Shown here one piece after another: positions 19,370-27,384 of a DNA stretch of 64,000 bases. How positions within the stretch are numbered: the first letter of the stretch is position 1; each line of letters opens with the position of its first letter. A model generated the notes under the pieces. The model was not told the DNA's origin and made no database searches. It was given only the letters and a program-made list of their open reading frames with translations. The translations under genes were made by a program, and so were the position numbers. Origin of the DNA: Mycobacteriaceae bacterium (GTDB lineage: Bacteria > Pseudomonadota > Gammaproteobacteria > Burkholderiales > Burkholderiaceae_D). The stretch covers positions 1-64,000 of the forward strand of contig CAJCHO010000058.1 of NCBI GenBank assembly GCA_903970145.1. Reading direction: 5' to 3'.

Positions 19370-20128
19370 ATGGATATCCAGAATCACGTCTTCATCGTTA
19401 CCGGCGGTGCATCGGGCCTTGGGGCCGGGACCGTCAGCATGCTGGTGGCCGCTAGCGCCAAGGTCGTCATCGCCGACGTCCAGGATGAACCAGGCGCCAA
19501 ACTTGCCAAGGAAACCGGTCAGGTGTTCGTGCATTGTGACGTCACTTCGGAGGCCGACGGCAACGCCGTCGTGGCGGCCGCAACCAGGATCGGCCCCTTG
19601 CGCGGTCTCATCAACTGCGCCGGAATTGCGACCGCCGTTAAGACCGTCGGCAAGGACGGCGCCCATCCGCTGGCGTCCTTCGAGCGCACCATCAAGGTCA
19701 ACCTGATCGGCACGTTCAACATGATCCGACTGGCTGCCACGGCGATGGCACAAAATGAGCCACTCGCAACCGGCGAGCGCGGCGTGCTGATCAATACGGC
19801 CTCGGTCGCAGCCTATGACGGCCAGATCGGTCAGGCCGCCTACTCCGCCTCCAAGGGCGGGATCGTCGGCATGACGCTGCCGATCGCGCGCGACCTGGCG
19901 CGCAATGGCATTCGCTGCGTGACGATCGCGCCGGGGATATTCGGGACACCCATGATGTTTGGCATGCCGCAGGCGGTTCAGGACGCACTGGCGGCATCGG
20001 TGCCCTTCCCGTCACGGCTCGGCACACCGACCGATTTTGCCAAGCTGGCCCAGCACATCATCGTCAACGATATGCTCAACGGCGAGACGATTCGCCTCGA
20101 CGGTGCGATTCGCCTTGCACCGAAGTAG
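19370..20128 (+). CDS. Short-chain dehydrogenase, 3-hydroxyacyl-CoA dehydrogenase type
   Basis: A 252-residue NAD(P)-binding oxidoreductase. The cofactor motif TGGASGLG starts at residue 11, NCAG is at about 82, and the catalytic residues are Ser145, Tyr158 and Lys162. The segments CDVTSEAD and [11 protein letters not shown] resemble the type II 3-hydroxyacyl-CoA dehydrogenase (HSD17B10-like) group, which oxidises 3-hydroxyacyl-CoA in beta-oxidation. The divergent acyl-CoA dehydrogenase next door would supply the preceding step. The ATG at 19370 gives the standard family start; the longer frame upstream crosses the shared promoter. Confidence 0.88.
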   Translation: MDIQNHVFIVTGGASGLGAGTVSMLVAASAKVVIADVQDEPGAKLAKETGQVFVHCDVTSEADGNAVVAAATRIGPLRGLINCAGIATAVKTVGKDGAHPLASFERTIKVNLIGTFNMIRLAATAMAQNEPLATGERGVLINTASVAAYDGQIGQAAYSASKGGIVGMTLPIARDLARNGIRCVTIAPGIFGTPMMFGMPQAVQDALAASVPFPSRLGTPTDFAKLAQHIIVNDMLNGETIRLDGAIRLAPK

Positions 20129-20140
20129 GCGCGAAGCGCT

Positions 20141-20989
20141 CTAGTTCAGCCGTCCGCTCGCGTCGCGCAACACCGCGATGGTCTGGCGAATCTCCTCTGC
20201 CTCGGGCGCGTCGGGCGCCTCGAGCAGATAGTGGGTGAGATCCTCGAGAGCCGCACGCGGACACTCCAACTGGGCGTAGATCAATCCGCGATCACGGCGC
20301 TCGCTGGCGCTTTGAGGCAGTAGCACGACAAGGCGCTCCTGCACAGCAAGCAGGCGCTCGAATTGCTTGCGATCGTGGTAGATGCCCTTGAGGTTGCGCA
20401 GCATGCGCACAAGGATGTCACGCGGCGACGCCTCCTGGATCGAGGGTATCAGCGCAAGATCGGCTGGTACGTCGAGTCGCCGCGAATCGAAGAACTGCTC
20501 GAGGCGCTCCTCGAGCTGCTCACGCGAGAGCGACTGGCCGGAGAAGGGGTCGAGGAAAATGTCGCCGGCGCGCACCTTGAGTTTGACGAGGAAGTGACCC
20601 GGAAACGACACCCCCCGCAATGCGAGCCCGATCTGCTGACCGATTTCCATGAAGACGATCGCAAGCGAGATCGGGATGCCGCGGCGACGCTCGATCACGC
20701 GATTCAGATAGCTATTGTCTGGATCGTAATAGTCGTTGCGATTGCCGCCAAAGCCGAGCTCGTTGAAAAAATAGTTGTTCAGCGTGCGCAGCCTTTGCAC
20801 AGCGGACGCGTCGGCAGGGATGCGCGCGCGCAAAGTCGCAGCCAGATGGTCCATGCTCGACTGCACCGCCCCCAGATCGAGCGCGGGATAGACATCCTGG
20901 GCCAGTGCCAGCGCGGCTTCGGTGAGCGGAATCGCGTCATCGTCACTATCCGCAGCGACCAGAGTGGCGAAGTAATCGAGAGGCCTCAT
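20141..20989 (-). CDS. SirB1 family protein (transglutaminase-like plus TPR)
   Basis: A 282-residue protein of the SirB1/YchA family. The N-terminal two thirds is a transglutaminase-like fold (LNNYFFNELGFGGNRNDYYDPDNSYLNRVIERRRGIPISLAIVF region, residues about 70-113; then GVSFPGHFLVK and FLDPFSG), and the C-terminal part looks like TPR helices (YHDRKQFERLLAVQERL and after). The molecular function is not known. It sits downstream of murJ on the same strand with seven bases between, so probably cotranscribed. Confidence 0.85.
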   Translation of the reverse strand: MRPLDYFATLVAADSDDDAIPLTEAALALAQDVYPALDLGAVQSSMDHLAATLRARIPADASAVQRLRTLNNYFFNELGFGGNRNDYYDPDNSYLNRVIERRRGIPISLAIVFMEIGQQIGLALRGVSFPGHFLVKLKVRAGDIFLDPFSGQSLSREQLEERLEQFFDSRRLDVPADLALIPSIQEASPRDILVRMLRNLKGIYHDRKQFERLLAVQERLVVLLPQSASERRDRGLIYAQLECPRAALEDLTHYLLEAPDAPEAEEIRQTIAVLRDASGRLN

Positions 20990-20996
20990 CGCGTAT

Positions 20997-22544
20997 TCAG
21001 ATTCGTCGCGTAAAGTCTTTCAGTCGCATCCCAACCAGGTACAGCACCAGAAGATAAACCGTCGTCGCCAGCGCGATCAGTGCCGCGAGGGCACCCACGC
21101 GCAGCCACGGCTGGGCACGCAACGCTGTCCAATCGATCTGCGCGCTGCACCACCATAGTACCGCGCCAAGAGCCAGAAGACCGAGCATGAGACGCGCAAA
21201 AAACCGCCCCCATCCAGGCTGCAGGGCCAGCGCCCCGCGGCGCCGCAATCCCGTGAAGAGCAACAGCGCGTTCACGCACGCGCCAAGCGAAGTCGACAAG
21301 GCCAGGCCCGCATGAGCAAAGATCGGCACGAACAGGCAATTCATGAGTTGGGTTGCCACCAGCACCCCGATGGCGATCTTGACCGGCGTGCGGATATCCT
21401 GGCGCGCGTAAAAGCCTGGGGCGAGAATCTTTACCAGAGTCAGACCAATCAGGCCGACCCCATAAGCGATGACGGCCTGTTGCGTTTTGACGACGTCATC
21501 GGCTGAAAATGCGCCGCGCTCGAAAAGCGTCGCCGTGATGGGCGCCGCGATCAGGATAAGCGCGACCGCACAGGGCAGCGCGAGCACGAACGCCAGGCGC
21601 AGGCCCCAATCGAGCAGCACGGCGTAAGCGCTCTCGTCGGAACGGGCGCGCGCCTCGGCCAGGCTCGGGGTCAGGATGGTGCCCAGCGCCGCACCCAGCA
21701 AGGCGGTCGGAAACTCCATGAGCCGGTCGGCGTAGCTGAGCCAGGAAACACTCCCCGGACCGAGCCAGGTGGCGATGTTTACGTTGATCACGAGGCTCAC
21801 CTGCGCCACCGAGACGCCGAGGACCGCCGGCCCCATCTGGCGCAGGATGCGACGCACTCCCGGATCGGCGTAGGCGCGCCGCACGTTCCAGCGCAGCCGG
21901 GGCAGAAGGCCGAGCTTGACCAGCGCCGGCACCTGCAATGCAAGTTGCAAAACACCGCCTAACGCAACGCCAATGGCCAGTGAAACGATCGGCGTTTGCA
22001 GGTGCGGCGAGAGCAGCAGGGCACAGGAGATGATCGACAGATTCAGCAGCACCGGCGTGAACGCCGGCACGGCGAACTTGCGCCAGGTATTCAAGACGCC
22101 TGAAGCTGCTGCAACCAGTGAGATGAAAAGAATGTAGGGGAACATGATGCGCGTTAGGAGCACCGCGAGATCGAACTCGCCCTGACGGCCGCCCAGACCC
22201 GAGGCGAGTAGCCAGACCAGAAGGGGCGCGCCGACGACGCCGGCGAGCGTGATGCCAGCGAGCACGATGATCAGGACCGTGGCTGTATCGTCGATCAGCG
22301 CATGCGTTTCGCCTTCGCCGCGGCGTGCCTTGAACTCGCCAAGGATCGGCACAAAAGCCTGGGAGAATGCACCTTCGGCGAAGAGCCGACGCAGCAGATT
22401 CGGAATGCGAAAGGCAATATTGAACGCGTCGGTCTGGGCGGTCGCGCCAAACAACGCCGCCTGAATGATTTCGCGCGCCAGTCCGGCGATTCGGGAGAGC
22501 ATCGTCATGCCACTGACCGTGGCGACCGCGCGCAGCATATTCAT
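20997..22544 (-). CDS. murJ: Lipid II flippase MurJ
   Basis: A 515-residue inner-membrane protein with about 14 membrane helices, of the MOP superfamily. It flips the peptidoglycan precursor lipid II to the periplasmic face. The N terminus (SGMTMLSRIAGLAREI) and the AFNIAFRIPNLLRRLFAEGAFSQAFVP segment with its conserved arginines are typical. It is divergent from rpsT, a frequent betaproteobacterial arrangement. Its start codon lies only six bases after a TATAAT hexamer, raising the chance of a very short leader (see findings). Confidence 0.96.
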   Translation of the reverse strand: MNMLRAVATVSGMTMLSRIAGLAREIIQAALFGATAQTDAFNIAFRIPNLLRRLFAEGAFSQAFVPILGEFKARRGEGETHALIDDTATVLIIVLAGITLAGVVGAPLLVWLLASGLGGRQGEFDLAVLLTRIMFPYILFISLVAAASGVLNTWRKFAVPAFTPVLLNLSIISCALLLSPHLQTPIVSLAIGVALGGVLQLALQVPALVKLGLLPRLRWNVRRAYADPGVRRILRQMGPAVLGVSVAQVSLVINVNIATWLGPGSVSWLSYADRLMEFPTALLGAALGTILTPSLAEARARSDESAYAVLLDWGLRLAFVLALPCAVALILIAAPITATLFERGAFSADDVVKTQQAVIAYGVGLIGLTLVKILAPGFYARQDIRTPVKIAIGVLVATQLMNCLFVPIFAHAGLALSTSLGACVNALLLFTGLRRRGALALQPGWGRFFARLMLGLLALGAVLWWCSAQIDWTALRAQPWLRVGALAALIALATTVYLLVLYLVGMRLKDFTRRI

Positions 22545-22550
22545 GCGGCA

Positions 22551-22556
22551 ATTATA
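22551..22556 (-). promoter_or_regulatory. Candidate -10 box of murJ
   Basis: On the minus strand TATAAT is followed by TGCCGC and then the murJ ATG. If used, transcription would begin at or within one or two bases of the start codon. No recognisable -35 box lies 16-18 bases upstream; a GC palindrome occupies that space instead. Confidence 0.4.
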
Positions 22557-22558
22557 GA

Positions 22559-22577
22559 GGGGCGGCCACGCCGCCCC
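22559..22577. repeat. Palindrome upstream of murJ
   Basis: GGGGCGGC and GCCGCCCC pair perfectly around CAC, directly behind the murJ -10 candidate. The same eight-base arms recur in opposite order in the rpsT leader at 22681-22702. It could be an operator for a regulator of murJ, or a hairpin. Confidence 0.5.
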
Positions 22578-22627
22578 GGCAGATGGCTGAGGGGCACTGT
22601 CCCCTGCGAGACGCGCCCAAATAGGGT

Positions 22628-22656
22628 TTGCGTTTGACCGTCATCGGTGGTACACT
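22628..22656 (+). promoter_or_regulatory. Candidate rpsT promoter
   Basis: TTGCGT (22628-22633), 17 bases, and TACACT (22651-22656) fit the spacing of a sigma-70 promoter, with three and four matches to consensus. Transcription would start near 22663, giving a leader of about 60 bases that contains the hairpin at 22681-22702. Confidence 0.35.
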
Positions 22657-22680
22657 AACGGACTCAGCTAAAAATTTATG

Positions 22681-22702
22681 GCCGCCCCTCGTTTGGGGCG
22701 GC
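22681..22702 (+). promoter_or_regulatory. Hairpin in the rpsT leader
   Basis: GCCGCCCC and GGGGCGGC pair perfectly around TCGTTT, 23 bases before the rpsT ATG. S20 synthesis is feedback-regulated at translation in E. coli, so a leader structure could matter here; this is inference. An out-of-frame ATG follows immediately at 22703. Confidence 0.5.
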
Positions 22703-22725
22703 ATGGAACCGGAACTGCAACTTTT

Positions 22726-22992
22726 ATGGCCAATACCGCACAAGCGCGCAAGCGCGCCCGTCAGGCGACCAAGCTCAATGCCCACAATTCGAGCTTGCGT
22801 TCGACCCTGCGCACCGCGATCAAGTCAACGCGCAAGGCAATCACCGCTGGCGACAAGGCGCACGCTGCCGAAGTATTCCGTGCAGCAACCAGCACGATCG
22901 ACCGTATTGCAGACAAGAAGATCATTCACAAGAACAAGGCCGCCCGTCACAAGAGCCGACTGGCAGCTGCGTTGAAAGCGCTAAGTGCTTAG
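22726..22992 (+). CDS. rpsT: Small-subunit ribosomal protein S20
   Basis: An 88-residue basic protein, the primary 16S rRNA-binding protein S20. The start [12 protein letters not shown] and the ending [14 protein letters not shown] are characteristic. Length is normal. It is divergent from murJ and followed by a strong terminator, so it is monocistronic. The ribosome-binding site is weak (GGAAC about ten bases before the ATG). Confidence 0.97.
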   Translation: MANTAQARKRARQATKLNAHNSSLRSTLRTAIKSTRKAITAGDKAHAAEVFRAATSTIDRIADKKIIHKNKAARHKSRLAAALKALSA

Positions 22993-23010
22993 ATTTAACT
23001 CTAGGTACTG

Positions 23011-23042
23011 AAAAAAGGCGCACCGTGGTGCGCCTTTTTTTT
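23011..23042. terminator. Bidirectional terminator between rpsT and DUF3579 gene
   Basis: GGCGCACC and GGTGCGCC pair perfectly around GT, with AAAAAA on the left and TTTTTTTT on the right. The symmetric A and T runs make it able to stop transcripts from both rpsT (plus) and the convergent DUF3579 gene (minus), whose stop codon is a few bases away. Confidence 0.9.
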
Positions 23043-23045
23043 GGC

Positions 23046-23360
23046 CTAGATTCTGGGAAGCAGGCCGGTTTGTTCGGTCAGAAGGTCGTTGTCGCGGGCG
23101 AAGGAAACCATGAAGTCGTAAGCGCGCAGATCGAGATCCCACAGGCGCGCGTCGACGATGACGGCCTTCTTGCCTTCGATCATGGTTGGTCGCACGTAGG
23201 GGGAGTAGCCGAGGTGGGCGTTCGGTCCGCCGCTTCCCTCGGGACGGAACGATGACATGACGCCGCACAGGCGCTCGGCCCAGTCCGAAGGTCGAAAGAC
23301 CTGGCCAGCGCGCGTCACGCCGTAGATCAGCAGTTCCCCGCTCGGGGTGTCGTTAGGCAT
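23046..23360 (-). CDS. DUF3579 protein
   Basis: A 104-residue protein of the DUF3579 family, recognised from FRPSDWAERLCGVMSSF, YSPYVRPTM and the FARDNDLL segment. The family is small, mostly betaproteobacterial and lies between rpsT and arginine genes in many genomes. Function is unknown. No signal peptide or membrane segment is seen, so it is cytosolic. It is convergent with rpsT. Confidence 0.85.
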   Translation of the reverse strand: MPNDTPSGELLIYGVTRAGQVFRPSDWAERLCGVMSSFRPEGSGGPNAHLGYSPYVRPTMIEGKKAVIVDARLWDLDLRAYDFMVSFARDNDLLTEQTGLLPRI

Positions 23361-23539
23361 GCGTGAGCAAGGCAGGTAGCGGGCACAGGCAGATGAAGGC
23401 CCGGCGCAGTTGGCACGGGCACTGGCTGGCGCCCTGTTGCGTAGTGGAAATTATAGCTTATTCAAGACCTTGCGAAGCATTGCCAAGGTTTGGCGCGAGT
23501 CCCGTGCGAGAGTCGGGAGCGGGTCTTTTGGGGTGTGGC

Positions 23540-24847
23540 ATGAAGCGGGTTTGGCGGGACATCATCGGTCAGGCGCGAAACGGGCTGCTCGGGTGGCGCA
23601 GCTTCCGGCTGATGTGGCTCGCCTCGACCATTACCAGCTTTGGTGGTCAGATCACCCTGCTTGCGCTGCCGTTGACGGCCCTCACGCTGCTCGATGCATC
23701 GCCCTCTCAGATGGGCATCCTCGGAGCCCTTGAGACCATCCCCTTTACGCTGTTTTCGCTGCATGTGGGCGTGCTCGTCGATCGGATGCGCAAACTGCCG
23801 ATCCTGTTCGCATCGGACGCCTTGATCGGGATCACGCTGCTTGCCATTCCGCTCGCGCGCTGGATGGGCGTGCTGACGATGAACGTGATGTATGTGGTCG
23901 GATTTGTGCTCGGCATCTGCTTTGTGATCGTCGGAACGGCGTCACAGGTATTTCTGACCAACCTCGCCGGACGGGACAAACTGATCGAAGCCAATGGCCT
24001 GTTCATGGTCAGCGACTCGGCCGCGCGCCTGACCGGTCCGGGGGTTGCCGGGGCGCTGATCCAGTGGTTTGGGGCCCCCTATGCAATCCTGGCTGACTGC
24101 CTGGGCTTTGTGGCTTCGTTCCTGCTCATGACGCGCATCAATTTCGCCGAGACCTTGAGGCCGCGTTCGTCGCGACCAGCGCTGACCCGCGAAATCCGCG
24201 AGGGCATCAAGCTCGTCTGGAACCACCCGATTCTGCGCGTGCTGACGATCTGCGCGACGCTCTGGCTCCTGCTGTTCCAGGGTTTCATCACCATCGAGAC
24301 GCTCTTTGCCAATCGCAATCTGGGCCTCTCACCGGGTCAAATCGGTCTGGCCCACATGCTAAGCGGCACCGGTGCGCTGCTTGCGGCGGCGCTCGCCTCG
24401 CGCATCACGCGGCGCTTCGGCATGGGCATGCCCATCCTGCTGGGCCTGTTTGGTGCCGGCGTCGCCTGGCTACTTCTGGCCAGCATCGAGCCAGGCGAGC
24501 ACGCATTTGCGCTAATGGGAGCGTCACTGTTCTCGCTCGACTTTGGCGTGACGATCTACTGGATCAATTATTCGAGCTTGCGCCAGTCGCTCACACCCGA
24601 CGCACTGCTCGGACGCATGACCGGTACCATGCGCTTTTTTACCGTGACCCTAGCGCCCCTAGGAGCCTATCTCTCGGGCGAGCTGGCCGAATCGATAGGC
24701 GCACGCGCCACGCTGCTGGTGCTCGGGGCAGGCACGATCGTACTGGCGGCGACCACCTACGCCATCACCGGCTTGCGGCGCGTACCCGACCTGTCGGGCG
24801 CGGCGCGGCGTCCCGGAACGCAGTTGCTGGCCAACGACGGCGCGTAG
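23540..24847 (+). CDS. MFS transporter (EntS/MFS_3-like)
   Basis: A 435-residue inner-membrane transporter with about 12 helices. The start MLWLASTITSFGGQI-like segment, the VGVLVDRMRKLPIL loop between helices 2 and 3 (the MFS A-motif position) and the ILADCLGFVASF region resemble the MFS_3 group, which includes the enterobactin exporter EntS and many macrolide- or drug-efflux-like proteins. The substrate is unknown. The ATG at 23540 begins a normal short cytoplasmic start; the longer frame from 23363 adds 59 residues without family character. It lies between the DUF3579 gene and argD, in the same direction as argD, 64 bases upstream. Confidence 0.85.
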   Translation: MKRVWRDIIGQARNGLLGWRSFRLMWLASTITSFGGQITLLALPLTALTLLDASPSQMGILGALETIPFTLFSLHVGVLVDRMRKLPILFASDALIGITLLAIPLARWMGVLTMNVMYVVGFVLGICFVIVGTASQVFLTNLAGRDKLIEANGLFMVSDSAARLTGPGVAGALIQWFGAPYAILADCLGFVASFLLMTRINFAETLRPRSSRPALTREIREGIKLVWNHPILRVLTICATLWLLLFQGFITIETLFANRNLGLSPGQIGLAHMLSGTGALLAAALASRITRRFGMGMPILLGLFGAGVAWLLLASIEPGEHAFALMGASLFSLDFGVTIYWINYSSLRQSLTPDALLGRMTGTMRFFTVTLAPLGAYLSGELAESIGARATLLVLGAGTIVLAATTYAITGLRRVPDLSGAARRPGTQLLANDGA

Positions 24848-24911
24848 TCCAGCGCCGTCATAAAAATCGCTTACCATCGTTAGCCTTGGCCCAACCAACC
24901 GACTCGCGCCC

Positions 24912-26117
24912 ATGACCGATTCCAATTCCGTTTCGCACGTCATGCCGACCTACAACAAGCTGCCCGTCTGCCTGACTCACGGCGAGGGTGTCTGGCTGTG
25001 GGACGAGAATGGCCGCAAGTACCTCGATGGACTGTCCGGCATAGCGGTCAACACCCTCGGCCACGGTCATCCACGCCTGGTCGCGGCGTTGCGCGAGCAA
25101 CTCGGTCTTCTGGTGCACACCTCCAATCTCTACCACGTGCGCTATCAGGAGATCCTCGCCGACAAACTGACCAGTCTGGCGTCGATGGAGCGCGTGTTCT
25201 TCTGCAATTCCGGGCTCGAAGCCAACGAAGCCGCGATCAAGATTGCGCGCAAATACGGGCACCAGCGCGGCATCAGTCATCCCGGCATCCTCGTCTATGA
25301 CCATGCTTTTCACGGGCGCTCCTTGGCCACATTGTCGGCGACCGGCAACCCCAAGGTCCAAAAGGGCTTTGAACCGCTGGTCGAAGGCTTCGTGCGCATC
25401 GCGCTTAACGACCTGCCTGCGCTCAATGCTGCGCTCGACGGCAATCCCAATATCGTCGCCATCTTCATTGAAGCCATCCAGGGTGAAGGCGGCATCAACG
25501 CCGCCCACCTCGACTATCTCGTAGCCTTGCGCCGGGTCTGCGATGAGCGCGGCTTGTTGCTGATGGTCGATGAGGTGCAATGCGGTACCGGGCGTACCGG
25601 CAAATGGTTTGCCCACCAGTGGGCCGGCATCGTGCCCGATGTCATGCCGCTGGCCAAGGGACTGGCCTCGGGTGTTCCGGTCGGCGCGGTTCTGGTGCGC
25701 GGCGCGGCAAGCGATGTACTCGGACCGGGCGAACATGGCTCAACCTTCGGTGGCAATCCCCTGGCCATGCGCGCTGCCATCGAGACGATTGCCATTGTCG
25801 AAGACGAAGGCCTGCTCGACAACGCTACGCGCGTGGGTGAGCAGCTCATGCAGGGACTGCGTTCCGGGCTGTCCGGCCATAGCGGTTTCGTCGAAGTGCG
25901 CGGTCGCGGACTGATGATCGGGCTGGAGCTGGCGATGCCTTGCGGCACCTTGCCGCGCGAAGCTCTCGAATACGGCGCCCAATACGGCATGCTGATTAAC
26001 GTCACCCAGGAACGGGTGCTGCGCCTCTTGCCATCCCTCGTCATGAGCAGCGGCGAAGCCGAGCTGCTCATATCCGGGCTGACCGGACTCGTTTCGGAGT
26101 TCCTCGCAAAACAGTAA
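24912..26117 (+). CDS. argD: Acetylornithine aminotransferase
   Basis: A 401-residue PLP enzyme that transfers an amino group from glutamate to N-acetylglutamate semialdehyde in arginine synthesis, and may also serve in lysine synthesis. The PLP lysine is Lys249 (MPLAKGLASG); Asp220 (LLMVDEVQCGTGRTGK) contacts the ring nitrogen. The N terminus (VMPTYNKLPVC and GEGVWLWDENGRKYLDG) fits class III aminotransferases of the ArgD type. argF follows after 20 bases, so the two form an operon. Confidence 0.95.
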   Translation: MTDSNSVSHVMPTYNKLPVCLTHGEGVWLWDENGRKYLDGLSGIAVNTLGHGHPRLVAALREQLGLLVHTSNLYHVRYQEILADKLTSLASMERVFFCNSGLEANEAAIKIARKYGHQRGISHPGILVYDHAFHGRSLATLSATGNPKVQKGFEPLVEGFVRIALNDLPALNAALDGNPNIVAIFIEAIQGEGGINAAHLDYLVALRRVCDERGLLLMVDEVQCGTGRTGKWFAHQWAGIVPDVMPLAKGLASGVPVGAVLVRGAASDVLGPGEHGSTFGGNPLAMRAAIETIAIVEDEGLLDNATRVGEQLMQGLRSGLSGHSGFVEVRGRGLMIGLELAMPCGTLPREALEYGAQYGMLINVTQERVLRLLPSLVMSSGEAELLISGLTGLVSEFLAKQ

Positions 26118-26137
26118 GCCTCTCATCTAGCGCTTCC

Positions 26138-27061
26138 ATGACCAGCTTTCGCCACTTCCTGCAGTTCAGCGATTTTTCCGCAGACGACTACCAGCATCTG
26201 TTCGAGCGGATTCGCGTCATCAAGCAGCGCTTCAAGCGCTACGAGCCCTATCTGCCGCTGACCGATCGCACGCTCGCGATGGTGTTCGAGAAGGCCTCCA
26301 CCCGCACGCGCGTCTCGTTTGAGGCCGGTATGTACCAGATGGGTGGATCGGTCATTCACCTTACGACAGGCGACTCCCAGCTCGGTCGCGCCGAACCGAT
26401 CGAGGACACGGCACGCGTGATCTCGCGAATGGTCGATATCGTCATGATTCGTACCTTCGAGCAGTCCAAGATTGAGCGCTTTGCGGCTCACTCCCGAGTG
26501 CCGGTAATCAATGGTCTGACCAACGAATACCATCCCTGCCAGATTCTCGCGGACATCTTCACGTTCATCGAGCAGCGCGGCTCGATCTCGGGTCGCACCG
26601 TCGCCTGGATCGGCGACTCCAACAATGTCTGCTATACCTGGCTGCAGGCGGCAGCCGTGTTGGGCTTCAAGGTCCATATCTCGACGCCGCCGGGATACGA
26701 AGTTGAGCCCGCGCGCGCTGCAGCCCTGGGTACCACACACTACAGGGAGTTCGCGGATCCGCTCGAAGCCTGTCGGGGCGCGGATCTGGTTACCACTGAC
26801 GTCTGGACGAGTATGGGATACGAGGCCGAGAACGAGGCGCGCCTCAAGGCATTTGCCAACTGGTGCGTGGACGAGCGCCTGATGGGGGTCGCCAAACCGG
26901 ACGCCTTGTTCATGCATTGTCTGCCGGCACATCGTGGCGAGGAGGTCAGCGCGGCCGTTCTCGATGGTCCGCAAAGCGTCGTCTGGGATGAAGCTGAAAA
27001 CCGCCTCCACGTCCAGAAGGCGCTGCTTGAATTCCTGCTGCTCGGGCGCGTACTCGAATAG
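26138..27061 (+). CDS. argF: Ornithine carbamoyltransferase
   Basis: A 307-residue cytosolic enzyme making citrulline from ornithine and carbamoyl phosphate. The carbamoyl-phosphate motif STRTR is at 54-58, HPCQ at 132-135, and the ornithine-binding HCLPAHRG begins at 260. Length fits the anabolic form. It follows argD closely, and argG lies 1.6 kb further on the same strand past the convergent ppk2, so three arginine steps are clustered. Confidence 0.97.
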   Translation: MTSFRHFLQFSDFSADDYQHLFERIRVIKQRFKRYEPYLPLTDRTLAMVFEKASTRTRVSFEAGMYQMGGSVIHLTTGDSQLGRAEPIEDTARVISRMVDIVMIRTFEQSKIERFAAHSRVPVINGLTNEYHPCQILADIFTFIEQRGSISGRTVAWIGDSNNVCYTWLQAAAVLGFKVHISTPPGYEVEPARAAALGTTHYREFADPLEACRGADLVTTDVWTSMGYEAENEARLKAFANWCVDERLMGVAKPDALFMHCLPAHRGEEVSAAVLDGPQSVVWDEAENRLHVQKALLEFLLLGRVLE

Positions 27062-27384
27062 AGCCACCAGGCAGTGACACTGGCCTGTCGGACTAGGACA
27101 CGCCGTCGATTTCGTGACGGCGTTTGCCGCCATCGCTTCCGTCACTTGCCAGGCAATGAGCTCCTTGATGGCAAGGGCCTGAAATTACTCGAGGAAATCC
27201 TCTTCTCGCAGAAACTCGTCGAGTGAAGTGCCGATCCGGGCCTGCTTCATTGATCAAGCTCAGCTAACGCGGGACTTCTCTCAGATGTGGCGCGCACGTG
27301 CACCGAATGCGCGAAATGGCTACAACCAGTCGGGTAAGCTGCGCGATGGTTTCAATGAGGGCGGCTCGCTGCCGGGTCGGCGGA
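27062..27384. other. Intergenic region between argF and ppk2
   Basis: Between the convergent genes argF and ppk2 lie 323 bases without a convincing gene. A hairpin at 27101-27122 (CGCCGTC with GACGGCG around eight bases) may end the argD-argF transcript, but it has no clear T tract. Short open frames here have no family character. Confidence 0.5.
27101..27122 (+). terminator. Hairpin after argF, possible terminator
   Basis: CGCCGTC and GACGGCG pair perfectly around GATTTCGT, about 40 bases after the argF stop. Only a short GTTTG follows, so termination would be weak or Rho-dependent. Confidence 0.4.

Noticed and set aside
26123-27145. A 340-residue minus-strand open frame opposite argF
   Set aside because: It mirrors argF, whose catalytic motifs are all present. 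Long antisense frames are common in GC-rich DNA.
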